From NCBI GenBank assembly GCA_009823505.1, contig VZQC01005070.1:5416887-5480886 (forward strand): 64,000 nt of DNA, written 5' to 3'. Numbering within the stretch: position 1 is the first letter of the stretch; every line of letters starts with the position of its first letter. Both the position numbers and the translations under genes were made by a program. The notes under the pieces were generated by a model. That model did not search any database and had not been told where the DNA came from. It saw only the letters and a list, made by a program, of their open reading frames with translations. This DNA comes from Rhizomys pruinosus. Taxonomy: Eukaryota; Chordata; Mammalia; Rodentia; Spalacidae. Shown here piece by piece: positions 44,565 through 55,984 of this stretch.

Positions 44565-44760
44565 TGTGCTTAACTGTGTTTACAGTATCACACATGATTT
44601 ACCTCCCATTGAGCAGGCCTTAAGTCCAATTAGAAAGCTGTTCTTTATTGCCAAGATAAAAGTGCCTCTCCTCCCAATAAAGATAGTTTTCTGGGCTGGT
44701 TATGATTGTGGTTTGTAAACATTACATAGGAATGCAATCACTGTTTGGTTTCCTCTGATA
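44565..44760 (+). mobile_element. Unclassified rodent repeat, copy 1
   Basis: GTTTACAGTATCACACATGA, CCTCCCATTGAGCAGGCCTT and AAGTCCAATTAGAAAGCTGT match the reverse complement of 47380-47485. The same order in two places shows a dispersed repeat. I cannot name the family. It may extend to about 45010. Confidence 0.6.
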
Positions 44761-46520
44761 TTAAAGCTAGTCTTATGGGAGAAAGCTTCTACATCAGTTC
44801 TAGCCCAGTTGCTCCAGGTCTTGTTCCTCTACCACTGAGGTCTTACATCCAAATTCTTGGAGACAATCAAGGTCTGCGATAATAGCATGTATTATTTTGG
44901 GAGACTCTTGGACTACTTTGACAAAGAATGCAAGGAGGTTTTCTTTGCCTGGCACTGTGATTGTTGTTATATAGCCTTCAGCTGGACACATGCACTCACA
45001 TTTATATTATGTGCATTTTTTGTAGCTTTGGTAAATACTACATTTCCCCTTGCCTTTTCAGACCACCTAAGCATTAATTTTTAATCTGAATCTAAAGCAA
45101 GGCATTACACTTAAATTCCAATTCATGGGAAATACAGGAGAAGTTACTTGGCACTATCATTAATGATCAGGCAAGTCTAAAGTGAGTGACATCCCTATGC
45201 CCCAGGACATGCTGGAGAAGACATATGTAGAATAATTCATAAAACTTGAAAACATGTTGGATATACCTTGCCATCACATCTTTCTTAGTTTCCAGAAGCT
45301 GTTATAAAACAAGAGGAAGGGATATGTTGCCTGGCATTTTTGAACACGTAACAAAATAAATATTAACATTGCTAGAACTGAGAACTGGGTAATAAATACT
45401 TAGTCTAGTGTTGAAATTTTACAATGAAAAAAAAAGAGACAAGATCATTGCATGCATACATGTTTGCATGTACACTTCTTCTGAACCTGACCCAGTGTCC
45501 TCTTGCCCTTCATTGTGTGTGAGCCAGCAGCAGGACTCCAGAACGGCTGCCCTATGTCCCAACGTCTTCCCTGATCTCCTTGTTACCCAAATCAAGTTTT
45601 CTACAGCACACACATCCCAAAATAAGGAACAAAAAACAAGTTCATCCAGTGCAAGGTTGCACCACTGAATCGTCATTCCATCATTGCTCCTCCATATTTC
45701 TTTGATTCAGATCCAAGTTCTTATGATGAGTTTCAATGTCCTGTCAATGCCTTTTCATCAGCCATACATATCCCAGGGCCTCCTTGAGCTAGTCAGCCCT
45801 TCACCTCTACAGATAATTCCTCCAACCATGGAATAAAATATTTCTAATTGAATTTTTAACTGATCATTAATGGACTATTTATCATGTCATGTTCTCCTAA
45901 ACTATCAAGAAACAACGATGTATTCATTTAGCCCATATCAAATATGGTAAGTACTCTAAAATGAGTCACAAAATGTGTGCAGTTACAAATAGTTTTCCAG
46001 GTCACATGACATACTTGAGCATCTGCAGATATTGGAATCCCTGAGAGGTCCTGGTACTAGTCTACTACTACAGCTGCTGAGGAAAGAATTCACCTCCCTA
46101 CCATTTTCCATCCACGCATTCCATCGTAAGGACAGGAGACTCCTTGCTGCTTCTCAACCTTATCTTTTAAGACAAAGTTTTCAATGAACCTTTTGCTGGT
46201 TGGTTAGCTAGAATCCAGTAAACCCCATCTGCATTTCTAGCACTGGGATGATAGTTATTTGTCACTGCACCCAACATCTCACATACTTGCTGGTGCTCTA
46301 AACTCATATGGTATACCAGAAAGCAGGCACAAAAATTATTACAAAGGTGTTTTCAAATATACCATGCTACCAAGAAAATAACTGTATTTCATTAAAACAT
46401 CTGCTCCAAAATTATAGAAAAACGATTTTTAAGGGAACTATTTAGTAATATTATAGTGAACAATTTCCTGACAGGAAATCATCTGATGGGAAAATTTCTG
46501 ACAGGAAAAAGTACAGGGAT
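44761..46520. other. Mostly unique sequence
   Basis: Frames at 44800-44991 (minus), 44857-45084 and 45408-45676 have no motif I recognise. 44761-45010 may be part of the repeat before it. Confidence 0.4.
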
Positions 46521-46534
46521 TAATCACAATGTTA

Positions 46535-46683
46535 AGCCGGGCATGGTGGCGCACGCCTTTAATCCTAGCACTCGGGAGGCAGAGGCAGGCGGATCTTTGT
46601 GAGTTCAAGGCCAGCCTGGTCTACAGAGTGAGTTCCAGGACAGCTGGGGCTACAGGGAGACCCTGTCTTGAAAAAGAAAAAAA
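46535..46683 (+). mobile_element. Young B1 SINE with target-site duplication
   Basis: GCCGGGCATGGTGGCGCACG, CACTCGGGAGGCAGAGGCAG, GTTCAAGGCCAGCCTGGTCT and GGGAGACCCTGTCTTGAAAA. Flanked by AATCACAATGTTAA at 46521 and 46684. It is the closest to an intact B1 here: a good reference for the host's active subfamily. Confidence 0.98.
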
Positions 46684-46884
46684 AATCACAATGTTAATAT
46701 AAATATTGTTTTGAACTATAAATTTATTGATGATAGTGGTTCACATTTTATCATATATAGAATAGCTTTTAAAATATTTCAAATGTAAAATAATGAACTA
46801 AATACACATTAATGATAAAATGCCCTTATTTATTTTCTCAGTAAAAATTTTAGAAGGCTGCATTTGTATTAAGCATTTGCTAAT

Positions 46885-47490
46885 TTTTAAATTTTTATTG
46901 AATTTTTGTGTATTTCACATAGAACAACTCAATAAATCTTAATGACCTTTCCACTCCCTCCTCCATTGGCATCCACTCCTCACCCTCACAGGAATTCATA
47001 TACTGTCATTTGTTTTAAGAACTATTGTGACAAATTAGTATCCCTGAACAATCCTCAATGCAAGTTCATCCACTGAGGTCTATTCAGGTTATCTAGAGTC
47101 CCTCACATTAAGACCAGCTCTTCCTCACACATCAGTAACCATCTGCCAATATTTCTTCAGCCAAGATTGGGGTATTTGGCCTGTTTCCCCAGTTACACGG
47201 TGGGTTTTTGTCTGCTTGGTTTTGTATGGGTCTTGTGCATGCTGAACTGTTCATTACTGTAGGTTCATATGAGCAGGATCTCAGGAGCTTGTAGAATCCT
47301 GTTTCCTTATGGTCATGTACCACCTCCCTGGCTCTTATAATCAATGACAAGCACAGCATAAAATATTGAATATTGGTGCAGTAGTGGCACTTTTATCTTG
47401 GGGGCAATCAATGGCTAACTAATTGGACTTAAGCCCATTCAATGGGAGGAAATTCATGTCTGTTACTGTAAACACAGCCAAATATATATG
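46885..47490 (-). mobile_element. Unclassified rodent repeat, copy 2, minus strand
   Basis: Read on the minus strand, it contains the segment shared with 44565-44680 and ends near 46885 in CAATAAAAATTTAAAAATT, a polyadenylation-like A-rich end. The 75-codon frame 47359-47132 lies inside it and could be a coding relic of an unknown retroelement. Family unknown. Confidence 0.55.
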
Positions 47491-47634
47491 GAGGGACAGG
47501 TTATAGATCTTACAGAAATCCCCAAGGTTGTCATATCTCTAAACTAATGTAACTTCTTAGTAAATACAAAATATATGTTCGTATTTTACAGACAAATATC
47601 CCAGTCACCAGTCATCAAAGAAGCTTCCTTTGTA

Positions 47635-47700
47635 CCAGAAGAAGACTATTACAGAGTACCACCAGAAGAAGACTACTGCAGAGTACCACAACTGGTCACA
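47635..47700. repeat. Two-copy 27-bp tandem repeat
   Basis: ACCAGAAGAAGACTATTACA... is repeated once with one or two changes (ACTACTGCAGAGTACCAC). Confidence 0.85.
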
Positions 47701-48348
47701 GAAAGATGTCTGTAAATTGCCCAAGCCTAAGCAGCACATCTACAATGCAATCTCTGTACCAAAGGATCACACAGCTTAGAAAAAGGAGCCAAGAGGACAC
47801 TGATGAAGCTCCCTCATGAACAGAGGGTCAGGAACACAAAGGCTCATAAATGGCCAAACCTTGGATATTAGGAATCTGCAGAGTGTGGATCCTTAATATA
47901 AGGGTTCTTATATATTAAGGCCTTTAAATGTGGGTCTTAAAATAAGGAATTACTCTCATTGGCCAGGTGGGTGTCTGGCTCGCAGGCTTGCTGCCCACCC
48001 CAGGCATCTGCCACCCACCACTAGAAACATAGAGAGGAACTGTGTGCATGGATAGAAGGACAGAAAATGGCACACACACTCATCAGTCCAGATGGGGTCC
48101 AGCACGCAGGCCAAAGGAATAACAACCCCCCCCCCCGCTCAAGCTACTGGTACTGTGGTGGAAAGTATAAGCTGCTGGTGCTGTGGTTGACTGTGTTTGG
48201 GAAATCCAGCAGTGTCAGTGATTCTAGACTGCACAGCCAAAGCTGATGAAGAAACCAGCAGGAAGCAAACTTAGTGACCAACCAGTCCTCCATATTAACA
48301 TCTGAGATTAGCAACAGAAGCCAAACAAACAAAGGGGGAAAAATCCAC

Positions 48349-49600
48349 ATGCCAAAGACACAACCGAAAAACAACAATATGGGAAAAGCTCATAATAAAT
48401 CCCCACTGTACTCAACCAGTCTTGTAGAAGATCCCAATAATGAGATCTCCCTGGAAGGAAACCAAAATGCTGACTTTAGAAGAACAATTATAGACATATT
48501 CAAAGACTATAAAGAACAAATCAGAGAACTAAAGGGAGAGAACGAAAAACTCATGATGGAACTAGAAGGAAAGAATGACAAATTCCGGAAAAAAACTAAA
48601 GGGAGAAATAGACAAACTCCAAAAAGAACTAGAGGAAGAGAAATACAAACTCCAAAAAGAACTAGAGGAAGAGAAATACAAACTCTGAAAAGAACTAGAG
48701 GGAGAGAATGACAAACTCCAGAAGGAAGTAGAAATGCTGAAAAGATCCCAGGCTGAAAGGAAAAAAAGAAACTGAGTAGCAAAGGAAGGAGCTATAAGAA
48801 GAGAATGACGAGCTCCAAAAGGAAGTAGAACTACTATAGAAATCACAGGATAAAATGAAAAAGGAAGTTGAACATTAATCCAATCAGCAGGAAAGGATGG
48901 GGAAAAAGCCTCAGAAGCAGAATGTTTGAAGCAGAAAAAAGGATATCAGACCTACAGGATAACACAGCGCAGCTAGAAACCTCAAGAAAAGATTATCAAA
49001 AATTTAAAAACCACAAGAGTGGAACAACCAGGAAATATGGGACACTATGAAAAGACCAAACCTCCACATCATAGGGATAGAGGAAGGAGAAGAATCTTAA
49101 GAGAATGGTATTGATCAGATCTTCAACAGAATACTAGAAGAAAATTTCCCCGAACTGAAAAAAGACAAATCCATACAAACAAAAGAAACACACAGAACAC
49201 CAAATAGACAAGACCAGAAAAGAAATTCCCCAGCCATATCATATTTAAAACAGTAGATGCTCAAAACAAGGACAAAATACTGAAAGCCATAAGAGAAAAA
49301 CAAGTTACATATATGGGGAAACTCATCAGAATTACAGCTGACTTCTCAGTGCAAACTATGAAAGCCAGAAGAAAGTGGACCAAAATATTCCCAGTGCTAA
49401 ATGACTTTACATGCCAAGCCAGATTACTATACCCAGCAAAAATGTCAATCATAGTTGAAGGAGAAAGAAAAATCTTTCATGACATAAACAAAATGAAAGA
49501 ACACATGTCAAAAAAAATCAACATTTCATAAATTACTCGAAATAATTCAAAGAACAGAGGAAATGAGCAACTATATTTAAGCAACCCGAGAGAGAAATTA
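48349..49600 (+). pseudogene. L1-B ORF1 remnant with an expanded coiled coil
   Basis: The start MPKTQPKNNNMGKAHNKSP aligns with L1-A and L1-D. Six consecutive 33-base units (starts 48529, 48562, 48596, 48629, 48662, 48695) each encode an 11-residue LEEEKYKLQKE-like repeat in the original frame. A single extra A between units two and three shifts the frame, so the later units are read as an Arg/Thr-rich artefact. The RRM part (RPNLHIIGIEEGEE) is near 49052-49095 and the C-terminal domain continues to about 49600. Several stops. Confidence 0.87.
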
Positions 49601-49639
49601 ACAAAAGCATAGCAGAGTAAATAAATACCTAGACCAAGA

Positions 49640-51392
49640 ATGCAAAATGAATGCAAATGAAAAACACAATCATTCAAGACCTCAAGAAACAGATTAATCC
49701 CAGCACACTAATAGTGGGGGACTTCAATACCCCCACTGAGTCCCTTGGATAGGTCAACTAGACAAAAAATAAACAGAGAGGCATCAGAATGATACAACAT
49801 CAGAGCAATACAATACGCCAAATGGACCTCACAGGTATCTACAGAATATTCCACTCAAACATGAGAGAATATACTTTCGAGTCAGTGCCCCATGGAACAG
49901 TCTCCAAAATCAACCATATACTGGAACAAAAAGAAATGTCAACAAATACAAAAGGATTGAAAATATTCCATGCATTCTATCAGACCACAATGCAATAAAG
50001 CTCAATATCAACATAAGGATAAGCCCTAATAACTATAAGAACACGTGGAGACTAAACAACACAATCCTGTAATAGTGGGTCTGGGAAGAAATAAAGAATG
50101 AAATAAAAGCATTCCTGGAACTAAATGAAAGTGAAAATACAACACAACAAAACCTGTGGTATATGTTAAAGTGAGTTCTAAGAGGGAAATTTATAGTCCT
50201 AAGTGCCCACATTAAAAAAGAAAAAACAAAAACAAAAACAAAACAGAAAGAGAACAAATAAATGATCTAAGAGTGCAGCTACAAACACTTGAGAGACAAC
50301 AACAAATGAACCCTAAACCCAACAGACAGAAAGAAATAACAAATATCAGAGTAGTAATTAACAAAATAGAATCAAACTAAACAATACAAAATATCAATGA
50401 ATCCAAATGCTGGTCCTTTGAAAAGATAAACAAAATAAATAGACCTCTAGCCCAGTTAACCAAAAGAAAGAAAGAGCAGCTCCAAATCAACAGCATTTGT
50501 GAAGAAATGGGAATCATTACAACAGATAAAGAAAAGATCCAGACAATCATATGAGAATACTTTGAAAACCTATACTCTATTAAATTTGAAAACCTAAGAG
50601 AAATGGATGAATATCTGAAATCCTGGGATTCTCCAAAGCTTAACCAAGAAGAGATTGACAGCTTAAACAGACCTAGAATACTTGAGGAAATTGAAGATGT
50701 AATTAAAAAATCCTCCCAACTAAAAAAAACCCCCAGGCCCAGATTGTTTCACAACAGAATTCTATAAAACATTTAAAGAGGTGTTACAACAATTACTACT
50801 CAAACTTTTCAAAAGGATACAGAGGGAAATATCCCAAATTCCTTCTATGAAGCCAGCATCACTCTAATACCCAAACTAGGCAAAGACACAAACAAGAAAT
50901 CAAACTATAGACCCATATCATTAATCTATGCAAATTAAAACCACACTAAGGTATCATCTCACCCCAATAAGACTGGAGAAGATCAAGAAAGCAAAAGACT
51001 CCAAATGCTGGAGAGGTTGTGGGGAAAGGGGAACACTCATCCAGTGTTGGTGGGAATGTAAACTCGTACAATCACTGTGGAAAGCAGTGTGCAGAACCCT
51101 TAAAAGACTCAAAATGAGCCTACCACCTGACCCAGCCATACCACTCCTGGGTATGTACCCACTAGATGCATCCTACTGTGATGATACATGCACAGCTATG
51201 TTTATTGCAGCTCTCTTCACAATAGCAAAGAGCTGGAACCAACCCAAATGCCCCTCAACTGATGACTGGATAATAAAACTGTGGTATGTCTACACAATGA
51301 AGTTCTATGCAGTAGTAAAGAAAGAATGTATCATGAACTTTGCAGGTAAATGGAGGGAACTTGAAGCCATTATGCTAAGTGAAGCAACATAG
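49640..51392 (+). pseudogene. L1-B ORF2 remnant lacking endonuclease and RT cores
   Basis: After the ATG at 49640 about 25 bases of start sequence remain, then the frame jumps to the VGDFNTPTES-type endonuclease segment near 49715. The region up to 50920 covers the linker and first RT part. There the sequence jumps to the C terminus at CTATGCAAATTAAAACC. The frame 50928-51392 encodes CWRGCGERGTLIQCWWEC and ends with LEAIMLSEAT. No FADD motif is present. Confidence 0.88.
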
Positions 51393-51995
51393 TCCCAGAA
51401 AAAAAAAGGCGATTTTTTCCCCTCATTTGTGGATGCTAACTCCAAATCCCCAGTTGGCAGGGAAACTGATCAACTTTAATATTATATTACATTGTATCTG
51501 AAAGCAACTGTGCTATTATAATGTGAATCTCTTAATGGACTCTAGAATAGACCTACCACTTGTATTCACACATTGTAATTATCATATATGGGTGGAATAT
51601 ATGTATTTATATTCTAAAAAAAAAAGAATGTAAAGTTATACTTCGTTTTACCTGCACACAACTTTATTGTTAAAATGTAAATCTCTAAATGTGCTTTAGA
51701 ATTAACCTATAGTTGATTTTCAGATTTTGTCATTTATGTGTGGAGTGTATATATGCATATTTTGGAATAATATAAAATTAAAGGGAACAAAAAAAGACAG
51801 AGAAAAACCTATTCAAAGAACTGATCAAAACAGTAAATTTGTGGATCAAAAAGATTATAAAAGACTGAGAAAAAAATTCAAGACAGGACTAAACATGTAT
51901 GACAGAGTCCATGAGCTCTGGCAAGGGGCATGGATGGGGGAATGAATCTAAATTTGATTAAGAAATGTATGAAATGTGCTCAATAAATATTAACT

Positions 51996-52690
51996 TAAAA
52001 ATAAAATAAAATAAGAAATCATATTAAGCTTCACTCATCCAGGGTTCATGGACCATTGTGGAAGAGGAGGCAGAAGCATATCCTATTTTTAAGCAATGAT
52101 ACTATATAGAATTTGAAAATATCATATCCTCCTGAGGAAATGAATACCCAAAGAAGTAATCATATTTTTCTCGAAGAATCTATATTACATCATGCTTGAA
52201 AAATGCAAAATGTTGTATTTAGGCAGATATTTGGTATTCTTTAAGCAACCTGGAATATAGGCTTTACAACTCAGTCTCTGGGGACAGGAATTCCATCTGA
52301 TTAATTTGAAACATGCCCCCTTGAATGCAGCTGGTAAAGAAGATTATATGCATTTAAACTAGGTCAGGAATAGTAGAGAAGAATGGAAGTGAATGGTAAT
52401 AAATGCTGATTGGAAAGCAGAAACATGGAAGTAAAACTTGTGGCAAGTTGGAATCCCAAGAAAATGGCAAGAATAGCTGAGATTGGGAAAACAGCCAGAA
52501 AGTAGCATTCTGAACTGTAAGTTTATTTTATTTTATTTTATTTTATTTTTTTGGTGAATTATAAGTTTAAACAGAGAAAAGCCAATTAAATCAACAGAAA
52601 GTGTTAACAACTGCAACAAACTTGAGAAATGACGTAGGTGTGCTGGGAAAAAGTGAAATGATTTGTGCTTTACTTGCTCTCTTTTCTCTC
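51996..52690. other. Unique sequence with a (TTTTA)n tract
   Basis: An ATTTT pentanucleotide repeat of about six units lies at 52521-52550. Nothing else recognised. Confidence 0.5.
52521..52552. repeat. (TTTTA)n microsatellite
   Basis: TTTATTTTATTTTATTTT with a following T-run. Confidence 0.9.
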
Positions 52691-52699
52691 TGTGTGGAG

Positions 52700-52880
52700 T
52701 ATTTGTATGTATAGTTTGTATGTGGGTATATGTGCCTGCACCTGGAGATGGTATGTCAACACTATGTCTTTATCCATCTCCACCTTGATTTTTGAGACAC
52801 TCCCTGAGCCTGGCTGGCCAGCAGGCCACAAGAATCTTCCTGCTTTGGGGATAATAGGTGCATGCCTCTGTCATTAGCTA
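52700..52880 (-). mobile_element. B4-like SINE, minus orientation, diverged
   Basis: TTGATTTTTGAGACACTCCC, GCCTGGCTGGCCAGCAGGCC and ATAATAGGTGCATGCCTCTG resemble the 3' half of inverted B4. Boundaries uncertain. Confidence 0.5.
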
Positions 52881-52957
52881 TTTACAGAGACTATATCAAG
52901 TAAGCTGTAAGTCCTAAATTTAACTTTTAAGCTACTGAATATTCAAAAAAAAAGATT

Positions 52958-53085
52958 CATAGGGAGAAGCAGGAGGATCTCTGTGAGTTCATGGCCAGCC
53001 TGTTCTACAGAGTGAGTTCTGGGCTAGCTGGGGCTATAGGGAGACCCTGTCTTGAAAAACAAAAACAAACAAACAAAAAAAAATA
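52958..53085 (+). mobile_element. 5'-truncated B1 SINE
   Basis: GGATCTCTGTGAGTTCATGG, CCAGCCTGTTCTACAGAGTG and GGGAGACCCTGTCTTGAAAA with a (CAAA)n tail. The first 40 bases of B1 are missing. Confidence 0.88.
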
Positions 53086-54289
53086 GACAGGAAATGGGCA
53101 GAAGTGTATAGAAAAATTCCATATATAGAATGCCATATATACATTAATTCTATAGACAGAAAGAAATGTAGAAAGAAATGTTGTTAAGGAACTTTATTTC
53201 ATTCTTCTAGGATGGCCAGATCTGGATTTTATAATATCTGGTTCTTAAGGTAGAACTAAGCCTGTATGTAACTGAATTGTTTCAACTGGTTTCTAGAATA
53301 ATTCAATAGAAAATACTTAATTTTAGTTAAATTATAGAACACACACATTTTGACTCTGAGATATAATTATTTATGCTAAATACGAAATATAAGCAATTTG
53401 TACATAAAGTACCTCATTGTGGGGATTCCATTTGGCAGAAGTGCTTAGGAAGTCAGCTGGCAACCCCAAGCCTTCAGGCCTGAGTCCTGCTGATTTCCTG
53501 CTAGCTTTTGGAGCCTGCCAGGAGCCACTGTCTTTGATGCTTTAGGCAAAACATGATCACATTCCTGTAGTGATCTGGAGTATACCCTGTAAATTCCTGT
53601 ATGCCTCAACTCCCAGTAGCACCTCTTCTTTCTTTTCCCCCTCTCTCTGGGCTTCCCAGTACCTTCTCCCTCCCTGTCCCTTCCAGGGCTAAGACTGGCA
53701 ATCTGGGGAACCTGCAGTCCCGGGAATCTGTGGGCTCTGGACAAGGGGGGAAGAACACTGAAAGGCCACAGCTCATGAAAATGGTTATATGAATGGTACC
53801 TACAATGTGCACAGTGCCTGTTAGCTAACATTATTTTCCAGTTATCTCTATCATATATGTCTTCTCAAAGTCACCTAGTGATGCTGGAAAGCTAATCAAT
53901 GAAAGGTCATTTCTTTAAATTGTGTTCACAATATTTAATTTCATTTACTTGTGAAGAAATGAACTTTAAAAAAAAGTTGAGTTTCATCTTCAATTCCTAT
54001 CCCATTTTTCTGCTCTCACATAAAATTATTTTTATTCATGAAAAGCTAAAAATGCATATCTACACATAGACAATACTTCTCAGTTTCTATATTTTCTTGT
54101 ATTTCAATTATTCCAATTTCTGTGAGGATGTTGAGATGTGAGAAAACTGTTTCAAGTACACAGTTTAAGTCAATTTTAAAGTAAATATTTGAAAATTAAA
54201 GGCAAACAAAGTAATTTTTAACTGTATAGAACCAGCAACTAGTTTAAGCTGCTATGTAACATAGCTTAATGCTAGAATAATTGTGCCCC
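53086..54289. other. Unique sequence
   Basis: 53420-53820 is less AT-rich and contains overlapping frames on both strands (128, 68 and 63 codons) but no motif; they are read as chance. No repeat recognised. Confidence 0.4.
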
Positions 54290-54660
54290 AAAAAAAATTC
54301 CAGTAGGATTTATTGTTACAGAATTTTCTGGATCTCACTATTAGTTGGCCAGCAATGTCATTTCAAACCATGACAGACTGTGGCCAAATGACAGCCATCT
54401 ACTTTCTCAAGGGCTGCAGGCAGATAGTCTGGCTTTGCTGAGGCATCTCCTTTGCTCTCACAGAGCCACTCTGCTTCCACAAGGGCTCCTTCCTTTATGT
54501 CTTCTAATTTACTCCTCTTAGAAGGACACCAGTTGGGTGCGACTAAAGCTCATTTTAGCAACCTCACCTTAATTCATTGCCTCTTTCTTTCAAACACATC
54601 TCCAGATAGAGTCACATTATGTAGCACAGGAGCTTAGGGTTCCAACATATGAATTTTAAA
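54290..54660 (+). mobile_element. Ancient mammalian interspersed repeat, family not assigned
   Basis: CTCCTCTTAGAAGGACACCA, AGATAGAGTCACATTATGTA and CCAACATATGAATTTTAAAG follow the order of the 3' part of a widespread mammalian repeat. Diverged and non-coding. Confidence 0.55.
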
Positions 54661-55984
54661 GGAGCACATTTCAGCCATAATTGTTTTTAGAATTATTATT
54701 AGTCATAAAATATAATATTTCTTTATTAAGACATATTTACTGCAATGTGAAACTGGTGATTGACTCCCTGTACCCCTTTATTGCTCCTGCCTTCAGGAAA
54801 TGTGAATTTGCATGGAAAGATAAACTGGTAAAATCTATTCAATCTAGGTACTTTAAATAACCAGAAAGAGTCTTTGGAGCAAGCTCATGAATGGTGTTCT
54901 CAACTTTATTTATGTCAAAATCCATTTCGGGATACTTTCTTCCTGAAAATGGTTAAGGATCCATGTACTGTCTGACAACTTGAAATTTCTTCACCATCTA
55001 GTCCACATTCGTGGCTGCATTTCAGAGGTACAACATTTTAATTCTACTGTGGAATCTGGCTGGATAAATTGTCATACTATTATAAAAGAAGGGCAGAAAA
55101 GATGTTCAAAACCATAGCAATACTATGTAATTTAATCTGAGTTTCTGATTTTCTTGCTTTAATGGTTCTTGCTTTTTACCATTTATGTATTTCAAACATA
55201 GCTCTTTTATCAAATACCTTTTTTTCCACAGGGCTCTTTCATTATATTCCCAGATTGTTTGGAGAAAATGATTGAGAATATGGTGAATGAAATCCAAGAG
55301 ACATTTTGCTGCAGTGTATTTTTCCAAAGGATTTCATAATATTTTTCTTATTTACAAATTTCTTATGTAAGATGGTTTTTCCTAAGAAACACTCCATTTT
55401 TGAAAACCAATATACATTAAAAGTCAATTGAGAATTTAATTCTATTTGAAGCTAAGTGAAAGGAGTAAGATCTCAAAGAAACAAATTAGATGGCAAACCA
55501 CTGCAGGGTTCCTAGTGGAAGAAGGGACTTGGGAAAATCATGTATAGATGGATTGGATTTAGATGTAGGTAAATTTGGTGCCTGGTGTCTCTTAGTACTT
55601 GGTGACATGGTTATTGGTAATATATTTTGAACACAGAAGTAAAGACCATCATTCCATCTCTAACTTTATCAGGTGGATTTAATTTTTGGTTCTCACCATT
55701 CAGAGGTTATCATACCTATGAAATGAAACCAAATGTCAAACCACAAATGTTACATTGGGATGAACATAGAGAGAGTTAATGAAGGAAAATAAAGCAGATC
55801 TGGGAGGCAGAAGGAAGAAGCTGGAGAGAGATGTGGGCTGAGTACTCCTTAGGCATAACTTGGGGGAGTGTTCCTCACCATAACTCTAAGGGTACTGAAA
55901 TGACTAAACTGCATTCTGAAGAAATATGGGTGAACATTCTGCCTCTGCATCAAGCCTGCTCTGTCATCTAACCCTCCATTTAGA
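54661..55984. other. Unique sequence
   Basis: No repeat or gene recognised over about 1.3 kb. Confidence 0.45.

Larger units (their letters stand above)
47960..51995 (+). mobile_element. L1-B: internally deleted L1 LINE, plus strand
   Basis: The order is 5' UTR (about 47960-48348), ORF1 (from 48349), ORF2 start at 49640, RT N-terminal part, ORF2 C terminus (to 51392) and 3' UTR ending in AATAAA/A-rich at about 51990. Two internal deletions relative to L1-A remove most of the endonuclease N-terminal half (junction near 49665-49680) and the RT catalytic core (junction near 50925). It is about 4 kb. The 5' boundary is uncertain and I found no target-site duplication. Confidence 0.9.

Noticed and set aside
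47635..47700. Short direct repeats that could suggest a CRISPR-like array
   Set aside because: Only two adjacent 27-base copies without spacers, in a mammalian genome.
53445..53831. 128-codon minus-strand frame and overlapping frames
   Set aside because: Several frames overlap on both strands in a locally GC-richer patch; none shows a domain or conserved start context.
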